A DNA stretch of 64,000 bases from J054 sp963850255 (GTDB lineage: Bacteria; Pseudomonadota; Gammaproteobacteria; Steroidobacterales; GCA-2729495). The notes below the pieces were generated by a model that was not told where the DNA came from, ran no database searches, and saw only the letters and a list, made by a program, of their open reading frames with translations. Below are positions 25,016-33,058 of the stretch, one piece after another. The DNA is taken from contig CAWKLL010000017.1 in assembly GCA_963850255.1 (NCBI GenBank), positions 1 to 64,000 on the forward strand, read 5' to 3'. Within the stretch, counting starts at the first letter, position 1. Each line of letters begins with the position of its first letter. A program made the translations under genes and the position numbers.

Positions 25016-26665
25016 ATGAGAGACGCCGAGCAGCAGCCTACCGGCCGCAAGACCGCAGCATTCCGTGAGTTACTGCATAGTCCGGACCTGCAGTTCCTGA
25101 TGGAAGCCCACAACGGGCTGAGTGCGCGGATTGTCGAAGAGGCCGGCTTTCGCGGCATCTGGGCCGGCGGCCTGTGCATGTCGGCGCAGTTCGGTGTGCG
25201 CGACAGCAACGAAGCCAGCTGGACCCAGGTACTGGAGATGCTGGAGTTCATGGCCGATGCCAGCAATATTCCGATCCTGCTCGACGGCGATACCGGCTAC
25301 GGTAATTTCAATAACGTGCGTCGGCTGGTGCGCAAGCTCGAACAGCGCGGCGTGGCCGCCGTGTGCATCGAGGACAAGCTGTATCCCAAGACCAACAGCT
25401 TTATCGACGGGAACAAGCAGCAGCTGGCTGATATCGACGAGTTTTGCAGCCGTATCAAGGCCGGCAAGGACGCGCAGTCCGATGATGACTTCTGCATCAT
25501 CACCCGGGTCGAGGCCTTTATCGCCGGCTGGGGTCTGGACGAGGCGATGAAGCGGGCCGAGGCTTACCACGCCGCCGGCTCCGACGGCATCCTGATCCAC
25601 AGCGCATTAGCCAATCCTTCGGAGGTTCTGGCGTTTAAACAGGAGTGGGCGGATCGTTCGCCCGTCGTCATCGTGCCGACCAAGTACTACGCGACGCCGA
25701 CCGACGTATTTCGCGAGGCGGGGTTTTCGATCGCCATCTGGGCCAATCATCTGTTGCGTGCGGCAATCCCGGTGATGCAGCAGTGTGCCGAAACGCTGCA
25801 TCGCGAGCAGAGCCTTCAGTCCATTGAAGACAGCATCGCGCCGGTGAAAGAGATTTTCCGACTGCAGGGGGCTTCGGAGCTGCAGGCTGCGGAGGAGCGC
25901 TATTTGCCGCAACAGGGTCGCCAGGCTCGTGCAGTCATTCTGGCGGCATCGCAAGGATCAGCGCTGGGCGAATTGACGGCAAATCGTCCCAAAGCCATGG
26001 TCGAAGTACGTGGCGAACCCTTGCTTAGCCATATTCTTTCGGCCTACAACAGCGCCGGCATCAAGCAGGTCCACGTGGTTACCGGGTTCAAGGCCGAGGC
26101 CGTTGATCTGCCGTCTCTGCAACCGGTCAATAACCCGGACTACGCGGATACCAGCGAATTGATTTCGCTCAGTTGCGCCTTGCAGACGCTGCCCGCGGAC
26201 GATGACAGTGATCTGTTCGTGTCCTTCGGCGACGTGATTTTCAAGCGCTATATTCTTGACCGGCTCGCCGAGATTGATGCGGATTTCGTAATTGCCGTGG
26301 ACGCCGACTGGCAAGCGTCTGTCAATCGGGCCCGCGCTGCGGACTACGTAGTCTGCAGCGAAGCCAATTCACGCCAGGCTTTCCTGCGGCCGGTCACTTT
26401 GGTTAAGGCGGGCGAAGAGATCGCCGTTGAGCAGCGGCATGGGGAGTGGACGAGCCATCTGCGCGTCTCGGCCGCGGCCTTGCCGCGCTTCCGGGCCAGC
26501 GTGGCCGCGATGGCAGCCGACAACGCGCATCAAGGCTCCAAGTTGCATAGCTTGCTCAATCAGTTGGTCGAACAGGGTGAAAAGATCCGGGTGATCTATA
26601 CAACCGGTCACTGGCTGGACATCGACAGCCTCGAAGATCTGGTTGCTGCCGGCCGCTTTGCATGA
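25016..26665 (+). CDS. pepM: Phosphoenolpyruvate mutase fused to a nucleotidyltransferase-like domain
   Basis: A 549-residue two-domain protein. Residues about 1-295 are PEP mutase, the entry step to C-P bond compounds (PEP to phosphonopyruvate). The barrel has LLDGDTGYGNFNNVRRLV, and the diagnostic loop EDKLYPKTNS lies near residue 118. Residues about 303-549 resemble sugar-phosphate nucleotidyltransferases (AVILAASQGSALGELT, then NRPKAMVEVRGEPLL). The usual LAAGxGxRL is altered to LAASQGSAL, with the Arg missing, while Lys in RPK and Asp in FGDVIF remain. The fused domain may therefore have changed substrate or be structural. The stop overlaps the decarboxylase start (ATGA). Confidence 0.92.
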   Translation: MRDAEQQPTGRKTAAFRELLHSPDLQFLMEAHNGLSARIVEEAGFRGIWAGGLCMSAQFGVRDSNEASWTQVLEMLEFMADASNIPILLDGDTGYGNFNNVRRLVRKLEQRGVAAVCIEDKLYPKTNSFIDGNKQQLADIDEFCSRIKAGKDAQSDDDFCIITRVEAFIAGWGLDEAMKRAEAYHAAGSDGILIHSALANPSEVLAFKQEWADRSPVVIVPTKYYATPTDVFREAGFSIAIWANHLLRAAIPVMQQCAETLHREQSLQSIEDSIAPVKEIFRLQGASELQAAEERYLPQQGRQARAVILAASQGSALGELTANRPKAMVEVRGEPLLSHILSAYNSAGIKQVHVVTGFKAEAVDLPSLQPVNNPDYADTSELISLSCALQTLPADDDSDLFVSFGDVIFKRYILDRLAEIDADFVIAVDADWQASVNRARAADYVVCSEANSRQAFLRPVTLVKAGEEIAVEQRHGEWTSHLRVSAAALPRFRASVAAMAADNAHQGSKLHSLLNQLVEQGEKIRVIYTTGHWLDIDSLEDLVAAGRFA

Positions 26666-27801
26666 TTGAGGCCGGCGCGTTTATTCAGGCAGCGCGTGCG
26701 CATGGCTTCGGCTTGTATGCCGGCGTGCCCTGTTCCTATCTCAAACCTTTTATTAACTACGTCATCGATTCTGACCAGCTGCGTTACATCGGTGCCGCCA
26801 ATGAAGGCGATGCCGTGGCCATTGCCGCCGGTGCCTCCCTCGGCGGAATGGGTGCTGTGGCCATGTTCCAGAATTCGGGCCTGGGCAATGCGGTTAATCC
26901 GCTGACCTCGCTGACCTGGACTTTCCGTATTCCGATCCTGGTAATTACCACTTTGCGTGGCGAACCGGGCGGCGCACCGGACGAGCCACAGCATGAGCTG
27001 ATGGGCCAGGTGACCACCCAGATGCTGGAGACGATGCAGATTCCCTGGGCATTCTTCCCCACGGAAGCGGCCGAGATTGCGCCGCTGCTGGAGCGCGCGG
27101 TGGCGCAAATGCAAAGCAGCGGACGGCCCTTTGCCCTGGTCATGCGCAAGGGCAGCGTGGCGCCGGTGTCACTGCAATCAGTGCCGGAAGCCACAGCGCC
27201 GCGACTGGCATCCGCGCAGCGCCAGACACCTGCTTACCGCCGACAGGACATGCTGAGGGCTGTTCAGTCTGCTGTGACAGACAGCGATTTGCTGGTCGCG
27301 ACCACCGGTTATACCGGGCGGGAACTGTTTGCCTGTGATGATCGCGCCAACCAGATCTACATGGTTGGCTCCATGGGTTGCGCGCCGACTTTCGGCCTCG
27401 GCCTGGCCGTAGCCCGGCCCGATCGTCGCGTGCTGGTGCTGGATGGCGACGGCGCAGCCCTGATGCGGCTGGGTGCCCTGGCGACCCTGGGCCACGAACA
27501 GCCATCGAACCTGCTGCATATCTTGCTCGACAACGGCATTCATGAGTCCACGGGTGGCCAGGCGACGGTTTCGCGCGGCCTGGATTTTCCGGCCATTGCC
27601 GCCGCCTGCGGTTATCCCGACTGCGTCTCCATTGCCGATCCTGATCAGCTGCGTGCTGCGGTTGCTGACAACCAGCCCGGGCTGCGCTTTATCCATGTGC
27701 CCATCAAGCCGGGAATCGCTGCGGACCTGCCGCGACCCAGTCAGAAACCCGAGGCGGTGGCGCAACGTTTTCGTGCCGAACTGCAGCGAGGCGCAGGATG
27801 A
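26662..27801 (+). CDS. ppd: Phosphonopyruvate decarboxylase
   Basis: A 379-residue thiamine-diphosphate enzyme that turns phosphonopyruvate into phosphonoacetaldehyde, the step that pulls the unfavourable PEP mutase reaction forward. The N-terminal domain has GVPCSYLKPFINYVI and AANEGDAVAIAAGASLGG, with the catalytic Glu. The C-terminal domain has GSMGCAPTFGLGLA and the ThDP motif GDGAALMRLGALATLG ending at LLDNGIHESTGGQ. It is slightly shorter than two-domain relatives but complete. It overlaps both neighbours by four bases. Confidence 0.94.
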   Translation: MIEAGAFIQAARAHGFGLYAGVPCSYLKPFINYVIDSDQLRYIGAANEGDAVAIAAGASLGGMGAVAMFQNSGLGNAVNPLTSLTWTFRIPILVITTLRGEPGGAPDEPQHELMGQVTTQMLETMQIPWAFFPTEAAEIAPLLERAVAQMQSSGRPFALVMRKGSVAPVSLQSVPEATAPRLASAQRQTPAYRRQDMLRAVQSAVTDSDLLVATTGYTGRELFACDDRANQIYMVGSMGCAPTFGLGLAVARPDRRVLVLDGDGAALMRLGALATLGHEQPSNLLHILLDNGIHESTGGQATVSRGLDFPAIAAACGYPDCVSIADPDQLRAAVADNQPGLRFIHVPIKPGIAADLPRPSQKPEAVAQRFRAELQRGAG

Positions 27802-28886
27802 GTGCGCGAATGATTTTGCTAAATCCCGGGCCGGTAACGCTTACCGAACGGGTGCGTGTCGCACTGACCGACGGCGACTGGTGTCATCGCGAGCCCGAGT
27901 TTGCCGAACTTACCCGGCATCTGAACAATGAGCTAGCCGCGGTGTATTCAGCCCTTGGCACGGGTTTTTCCAGCGTGATGCTGACCGGCTCCGGTACAGC
28001 AGCCGTGGAGTCCATGCTGGCGACTTTCGCGCCGGATAGCGGTGGCACCCTGGTACTGGCCAATGGCGTTTACGGTGAGCGCATGGCCGCGATCCTGAAG
28101 GCCCACCGCAAACCCTTTCAACTATTGCAGCAGGACTGGCTGGCCCCGGTGGACCTGGCCGCGGCCGCACAGATGCTTGATGCACATCCTGAGCTCACCC
28201 ATCTGGCGACGGTTCACCATGAGACCACCACGGGCCGGCTTAATGATCTGGATGCCATCGGCGAACTGTGCCGGGAGCGGGGTCTGGAATTGCTGCTGGA
28301 CGCGGTCAGCAGTTTTGGCGCCGAAACCATCCGTGCTGCCGAGTGGAAACTTGCGGCACTGGCCGCCACGGCCAACAAGTGCCTGCACGCGGTGCCGGGT
28401 ATTTCCTTTGTGCTGGCGCGGGATGATCTGTGGCAGCAGCCGGTCGGCGAGGCTGGCAGCGTCTATCTGGATTTGCATCGCTACTATGCCGGCCAACACG
28501 GTGAGGGATTCTCGCCGTTTACCCAGGCGGTGCAGGTGGCCTTTGCGCTGCGCGAGGCCCTGGCTGAATTGCGCGAGTCGGGTGGCTGGGAGCAACGCGG
28601 CGCGAGCTATCGGCAACGGGCTGAGCAGGTCAGGGACTGCCTGCAACAGCTTGGTGTAAAAACGTTGCTGCAGCCGGGCGAGTATTCCTCGGTGCTCTGG
28701 TCCTACGAATTGCCCGAGCCCGGCAGCTATCCGCGCATCCACGCAGCGCTGAAAGAATCGGGCTTTGTTATTTACGCGGGGCAGGCAGAGTTTGCGCGGC
28801 GAATCTTCCGGATTGCGCACATGGGCGACATCCGCAACGACGACATGCAGCGTTTTAAGGTCGCGCTGGCCAGCGCGTTCACGTGA
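27798..28886 (+). CDS. phnW: 2-Aminoethylphosphonate:pyruvate aminotransferase (PhnW-type)
   Basis: A 362-residue fold-type I PLP enzyme of the PhnW class. The start ILLNPGPVTLTERVRVAL and DWCHREPEF are typical. GSGTAAVESML binds the phosphate of PLP, LLDAVSSFGAE holds the PLP-ring aspartate, and the Schiff-base lysine is in TANKCLHAVPG near residue 194. In a biosynthetic cluster it would run toward AEP from phosphonoacetaldehyde. No phnX hydrolase is present, which argues against catabolism. Both ends overlap neighbours by four bases. Confidence 0.93.
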   Translation: MSARMILLNPGPVTLTERVRVALTDGDWCHREPEFAELTRHLNNELAAVYSALGTGFSSVMLTGSGTAAVESMLATFAPDSGGTLVLANGVYGERMAAILKAHRKPFQLLQQDWLAPVDLAAAAQMLDAHPELTHLATVHHETTTGRLNDLDAIGELCRERGLELLLDAVSSFGAETIRAAEWKLAALAATANKCLHAVPGISFVLARDDLWQQPVGEAGSVYLDLHRYYAGQHGEGFSPFTQAVQVAFALREALAELRESGGWEQRGASYRQRAEQVRDCLQQLGVKTLLQPGEYSSVLWSYELPEPGSYPRIHAALKESGFVIYAGQAEFARRIFRIAHMGDIRNDDMQRFKVALASAFT

Positions 28887-29635
28887 CAGCACCCATCCAT
28901 ACCGCGGTGATTCTGGCTGCGGGTATGGGCACGCGGCTGCGCGGTGAGCTGAGTGACCGCCCCAAAGGCTTCCTGGCGCTGGGCGACAAACCGATTATCG
29001 AGGAATCACTGGAGCGACTGCTGGCCGTCGGAATCCGGAAAGCCATCATAGTTACCGGGCATTGCGCGGAGCACTATGAGGCGCTGGCCCGAGGTCGCGC
29101 CGAAATCACCACGGTGCACAATCCGGAATTCGCCAATTCCGGCAGCATGTACTCCCTGTACTGCGCGCGCCAGGCGCTGGTCAGCGATTACCTGCTATTG
29201 GAATCGGACCTGATCTATGAGCCGCGCGCCTTGCACACGCTGCTGCAGCAGGCTGCGCAGGACGCGATCCTGTTGTCCGGGCCGACCCATGCGGGCGACG
29301 AAGTTTATGTCTGCGCACCCGATGGTGCCCTGGCCGGTATGTCGAAAGATCCGGCGCAATTACCGACGCCGGCCACCGGTGAACTGGTGGGCATCACGCG
29401 CGTATCCCGGGAGCTGTCGGATTGCATGCTGGAGATTGCAGCGGCCGCCTTTCGCGACTCTCTCAAATTTGACTACGAAACGGATTGCCTGGTCGCTGCG
29501 GGTCGCCAGCGACGCATAGCCTGTCCGCTGGTTGCCGATCTTTGCTGGGCAGAAATCGACGATCTTGCGCATCTGTCCAGGGCTCGCGAGCTGGTGTATC
29601 CGGAGATTCTGCGCCGCAGCCAGGCGAGCGAGTAG
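28883..29635 (+). CDS. pntC: Nucleotidyltransferase, probable CTP:2-aminoethylphosphonate cytidylyltransferase (PntC-like)
   Basis: A 250-residue nucleotidyltransferase. The intact signature LAAGMGTRLRGELSDRPKGF starts at residue 11, followed by NPEFANSGSMYSLYCAR and LLLESDLIYE with the metal-binding aspartate. The SGSMYSL motif is found in phosphocholine and aminoethylphosphonate cytidylyltransferases (LicC, PntC), so CDP-AEP is the likely product. The symbol is assigned by family and context; phosphocholine or another headgroup remains possible. The GTG start overlaps phnW. It gives the cluster a second nucleotidyltransferase besides the domain fused to PepM. Confidence 0.82.
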   Translation: MTAPIHTAVILAAGMGTRLRGELSDRPKGFLALGDKPIIEESLERLLAVGIRKAIIVTGHCAEHYEALARGRAEITTVHNPEFANSGSMYSLYCARQALVSDYLLLESDLIYEPRALHTLLQQAAQDAILLSGPTHAGDEVYVCAPDGALAGMSKDPAQLPTPATGELVGITRVSRELSDCMLEIAAAAFRDSLKFDYETDCLVAAGRQRRIACPLVADLCWAEIDDLAHLSRARELVYPEILRRSQASE

Positions 29636-29772
29636 CTGGCCAGACAAGCATCTGACCCGCAGGGACCGGATCAGTATGTTGGCGGCCTGCAGAATAGTGT
29701 TCACGGTAAGACTGTTGCCCTTAGCCGGCTCAGTTGCGCTGTGTTAACGGAGATGGTATCTAGCGAGGCCAT

Positions 29773-30027
29773 ATGAAGCGCAATAACTTTTTATTCCTGA
29801 TGCTGGTTACGCTGGCGGGATTCGCCCCGCCGGCCTTTGCCTATCTGGATCCGAGTACCGGCAGCATGATTCTGTCGGCCATCGTCGGGTTGTTTGCCAC
29901 CATGGCGCTGGCGGTGAAGACCTACTGGTACAAGCTCAAGGCTTTTTTCCGCCGCGACAGCAGTAAGGCCGCCGTCGACGAGGCAGAGAAAGATCCCGCC
30001 AGCGGCGAAGCCACCACCGAAAACTGA
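29773..30027 (+). CDS. Small 'YLDPSTGS' membrane protein
   Basis: An 84-residue protein. A signal-like N-terminus (NNFLFLMLVTLAGFAPPAFA) ends just before the motif YLDPSTGSMILSA. A second hydrophobic helix (AIVGLFATMALAVKTYWY) is followed by a basic turn (KLKAFFRRD) and an acidic tail. Short proteins with YLDPxTGS occur, to my knowledge, next to surface polysaccharide and sulfatase or transferase genes; function unknown. Here it lies between the cytidylyltransferase and the transferase, so a role in membrane assembly of the product is inferred. Confidence 0.75.
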   Translation: MKRNNFLFLMLVTLAGFAPPAFAYLDPSTGSMILSAIVGLFATMALAVKTYWYKLKAFFRRDSSKAAVDEAEKDPASGEATTEN

Positions 30028-30080
30028 GTGCGAGTTTAGCTGGCCTGCACGGCTGGTCTTCGCAGGCCCGGGAGTCGATT

Positions 30081-31247
30081 TTGGCGGCGCAGTTCCTGAA
30101 CTACTGGCTTGCATACCGGGCCTTTAAGAAGCTGCCGCGTGCGCAACGCCGTATCGTGCTGTTCTCCGAGAGCGCCCAGGACTGGCATCACATGCGAACG
30201 ATAGTCGAGGAACTTACCGGGCCACTCGGTGAGACGCTGTGCTACGTTGCCTCTGAGCCTTCTGACCCGGGCCTGCATCAGGAAAATGCACGCATTTTGC
30301 CGTTCTGCGTCGGCCAGGGCTTTTTTCGACTCCTCTGGTTTCAGACCCTGCAAGCCGATGTGCTGCTGACCCAGTTGCTCGACCTGAACAACCTGGATCT
30401 GAAGCGTTCCGTGCACCCGGTGCATTACGTTTATATGTTTCACAGCCTGATCAGCACGCATATGGCCGATCATGCCAACTCCTATGATCACTATGACACC
30501 GTATTGTGTGCCGGCCCGCACCAGATGCGTGAAATTCGCAAGCGCGAAAGCCAGCGGGGTCTGCCCGCCAAACAATTACTGCCGCACGGCTACTATCGTC
30601 TGGAACAGTTGATGGCGGAGCGCCGAATGCCGCCCCCGATAAACAGCGATGCGGATATACACGTGCTGCTGGCGCCGTCCTGGGGTGAGAATACGATTCT
30701 CAACCTGTTTGGACTGGAGCTGGCGACCAGCCTGCTGGACGCCGGGTTTCGCCTCACGCTGCGGCCGCATTTTCAGACCCGCTGGCAGACGCCCGAGGTC
30801 ATTGATGGAATCGTCGCACGGCATGGCCAGAATCCTCGCTTTGAACTGGTTGAGGATATGGGTGAGAGTGATTCTTTGTTTGACTCCCATGTGATGATTA
30901 CTGAGTGGTCCGGCGCCGGTATGGACTACGGCATGGGTCTGGAGAAACCGGTGCTGTATTTTGACCTGCCGCCAAAATCCCGAAATGACAGTTGGCAGGA
31001 TCTCGACATAGAGCCGTTCGAGGTCTACGTGCGCGACAAGCTCGGTCGACTGCTTGCTGCCGATGAGGTGGCGCAGGCGCCGGCAGTAATTCGCCAGATG
31101 CTGGCTGACCCGGATGCCTTTCGGCGCCAGGTCCAGGCATTGCGTAGAGAGTGGGTGTTTAACCTCGGCCATAGTGGCCCGGCTGCTGCACAGGCCGTCC
31201 AGCAGATTGCCGACGCCATTCCGACCAGCGCGGGCCGGCTCAGTTGA
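30081..31247 (+). CDS. CDP-glycerol glycerophosphotransferase-like GT-B enzyme
   Basis: A 388-residue GT-B type protein with a TTG start. The C-terminal half resembles the TagF/CDP-glycerol phosphotransferase family: LLAPSWGENTILNLFG, LTLRPHFQTRW, and HVMITEWSGAGMDYGMGLEKP, which matches the TDYSS-type donor site near residue 276. Such enzymes move glycerol-phosphate from CDP-glycerol. After a CDP-AEP-making enzyme, it may instead move aminoethylphosphonate to a glycan or lipid; this is inference. Its stop overlaps the TTG of the next gene. Confidence 0.78.
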   Translation: MAAQFLNYWLAYRAFKKLPRAQRRIVLFSESAQDWHHMRTIVEELTGPLGETLCYVASEPSDPGLHQENARILPFCVGQGFFRLLWFQTLQADVLLTQLLDLNNLDLKRSVHPVHYVYMFHSLISTHMADHANSYDHYDTVLCAGPHQMREIRKRESQRGLPAKQLLPHGYYRLEQLMAERRMPPPINSDADIHVLLAPSWGENTILNLFGLELATSLLDAGFRLTLRPHFQTRWQTPEVIDGIVARHGQNPRFELVEDMGESDSLFDSHVMITEWSGAGMDYGMGLEKPVLYFDLPPKSRNDSWQDLDIEPFEVYVRDKLGRLLAADEVAQAPAVIRQMLADPDAFRRQVQALRREWVFNLGHSGPAAAQAVQQIADAIPTSAGRLS

Positions 31248-33058
31248 GCGACCAGCACAGCGTTTCTCGCCGCCGACTGTTGCGCTGGCTCGGCTGGTTT
31301 ATTGCCGCCAACATTGGCTTGTTCATGCTGGTGGGCCTGCGTTACCTGCTGGTCTATCCGTTTAACAGCGACTTGCTGGGTAATCTTTACCTGCCGCTGG
31401 CCTATGCCGGGCAGATGGCCCTGCTGGTTAGTCTGCCGCTTGGGCTGGTCCTGGTTCCATTGTTGCTGGTGTGGCCGCGCAGGGGCCCGGTGATGGCTGC
31501 CGGGGTGTTTCTGGCGAGCCTGGCACTGAGCCTGCTGGTCCTGGATACCAATGTGTTCAGCAGTAATCGCTTTCATCTCAGCATGCTCAGCGCGGCCTTG
31601 TTTGAATGGCCTACCTGGGTGTTTGCCGGCATCTTGCTGTTGATACTGCTGGTGTTTCAGTCGCTGCTGGCCGGTGCCGTCTGGCGCAATTTCGCCATCG
31701 CGCCAGTTCGTCGTCACGGCATTTGGCTGGCGCTGATTTTGATCGCCAGCTGGCTGGGTGGAACGGGCCTGCATATCTGGGGTGATGCCGCCGGACATAC
31801 GCCGATCACCCAATTCACGCGCTATATGCCGCTGTACTTTCCCATCCATGCCAAGCGCGATCTGGCCCGCCTGGGCTGGGTGGATCCGGACGATGCGCAG
31901 CGCCGACGTCAGCTGGAGGGCGGCCTGGGTCCCGGTGAAGGTCAGCTGCTATATCCGCTGCAGCCAATGCGCTGCGCAGCGCCGGCGAGTGCGCCAAATG
32001 TGCTGGTTGTGTTGATAGATGCGCTGCGCCCTGATCTGATCAGCACTGAGTTGACGCCCAATCTGGCCAGCTTTCGCAGCGATTCGCAGGATTTCCGCCA
32101 GCATTTCAGCGGCGGCAATTCTTCGCGCATGGGCTTTTTCTCCTTTTTCTATGGCCTGCCCAGCACGTATTGGCAGAGTTTCTATGATTTGCAGCAGCCA
32201 CCCGTGTTGATGCAACAGTTCAAAGCCGCTGGTTATGAGCTGAGTCTGCACAGTGCGGCCGGTTTTGGCAGCCCGACTTTGGTCGATCGCACCGCGTTTG
32301 CCGGCGTGCCTGATCTGCCCACGGGTAAAGGCAGTGGCGGCGCACTAGCCGCCAACCAGGCCGTAACGACGGGCTGGCAGCGCTGGCTGGACGAATCTTA
32401 TCGCCAGCAGCGCTTCTTCGGGTTCCTGTATTTTGATCCGCCGATGGCGGCCATGCCGCGAGACGGCAGCGAGCCCTTGCCGGGCGACGATCGATTCCAG
32501 GCTAACCCCGAGGCGCGCGCGGCCTGGTATCAGTATCGCCTGGCCATGCGCCTTATCGATGCCGAGCTTGGCAAGCTGATGGCCAGTTTTACGGCCGCCG
32601 GCTTGCTGGACAACACCGTCATTATCGTGACCAGTGATCATGGCTATGAGTTTGACGACAATGGCCAGGGATACGTCGGCCATGCCAGCAGCTTTGCGCC
32701 GGCTCAGTTACGGTCAACACTGATGATCCGCTGGCCGGGGCGCCCGGCTCGTCGCCATGATCATCGCACGGCCCATGAAGATGTCGCTGTGACCCTGTTG
32801 CAGGACGTGTTCGCCTGCGAAAACCCACCACAGGACTATGCGCTTGGGCGCAATTTGTTCGCGCAGGAATCCTGGGATTGGTTAATCGCCGGCAGTTACA
32901 CCGAGCACGCAATTGTGCAGCCTGAGCAGGTGATTATTTCCTACCCGGGCGGTTTTGTTGAGGTACGCGACAGCGCTTATCAACCCATTGATCGCTCCAA
33001 TATTGAGCCTGCGGTAGTGCAGGAATCCATGGCGGCCATGCGTCGTTACTTCCGTTGA
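31244..33058 (+). CDS. YejM-like membrane sulfatase/phosphatase-fold protein
   Basis: A 604-residue protein with about five membrane helices (residues 13-185) and a periplasmic alkaline-phosphatase-fold domain. The family is YejM/PbgA by the DUF3413-type membrane part plus VLVVLIDALRPDLIS (about residue 255), HFSGGNSSRMGFFSFFYGL with the nucleophile position, and TSDHGYEFDDNGQGYVGH (about 463). Escherichia coli YejM controls LPS level through LapB. Relatives such as EptA and LtaS transfer phospho-headgroups. In this cluster it may transfer or remove a phosphonate headgroup. TTG starts overlap at both ends (TTGA). Confidence 0.85.
   Translation: MSDQHSVSRRRLLRWLGWFIAANIGLFMLVGLRYLLVYPFNSDLLGNLYLPLAYAGQMALLVSLPLGLVLVPLLLVWPRRGPVMAAGVFLASLALSLLVLDTNVFSSNRFHLSMLSAALFEWPTWVFAGILLLILLVFQSLLAGAVWRNFAIAPVRRHGIWLALILIASWLGGTGLHIWGDAAGHTPITQFTRYMPLYFPIHAKRDLARLGWVDPDDAQRRRQLEGGLGPGEGQLLYPLQPMRCAAPASAPNVLVVLIDALRPDLISTELTPNLASFRSDSQDFRQHFSGGNSSRMGFFSFFYGLPSTYWQSFYDLQQPPVLMQQFKAAGYELSLHSAAGFGSPTLVDRTAFAGVPDLPTGKGSGGALAANQAVTTGWQRWLDESYRQQRFFGFLYFDPPMAAMPRDGSEPLPGDDRFQANPEARAAWYQYRLAMRLIDAELGKLMASFTAAGLLDNTVIIVTSDHGYEFDDNGQGYVGHASSFAPAQLRSTLMIRWPGRPARRHDHRTAHEDVAVTLLQDVFACENPPQDYALGRNLFAQESWDWLIAGSYTEHAIVQPEQVIISYPGGFVEVRDSAYQPIDRSNIEPAVVQESMAAMRRYFR

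Noticed and set aside
26662..28886. Phosphonate breakdown pathway
   Set aside because: PhnW can act in catabolism, but no phnX, phnA, phnZ or C-P lyase genes are seen, while PepM and Ppd mark synthesis.
31025..31849. Gln-rich antisense frame opposite the transferase and YejM-like genes
   Set aside because: Its low-complexity Gln/His composition arises from reading Leu codons in reverse; no start context or conserved pattern.
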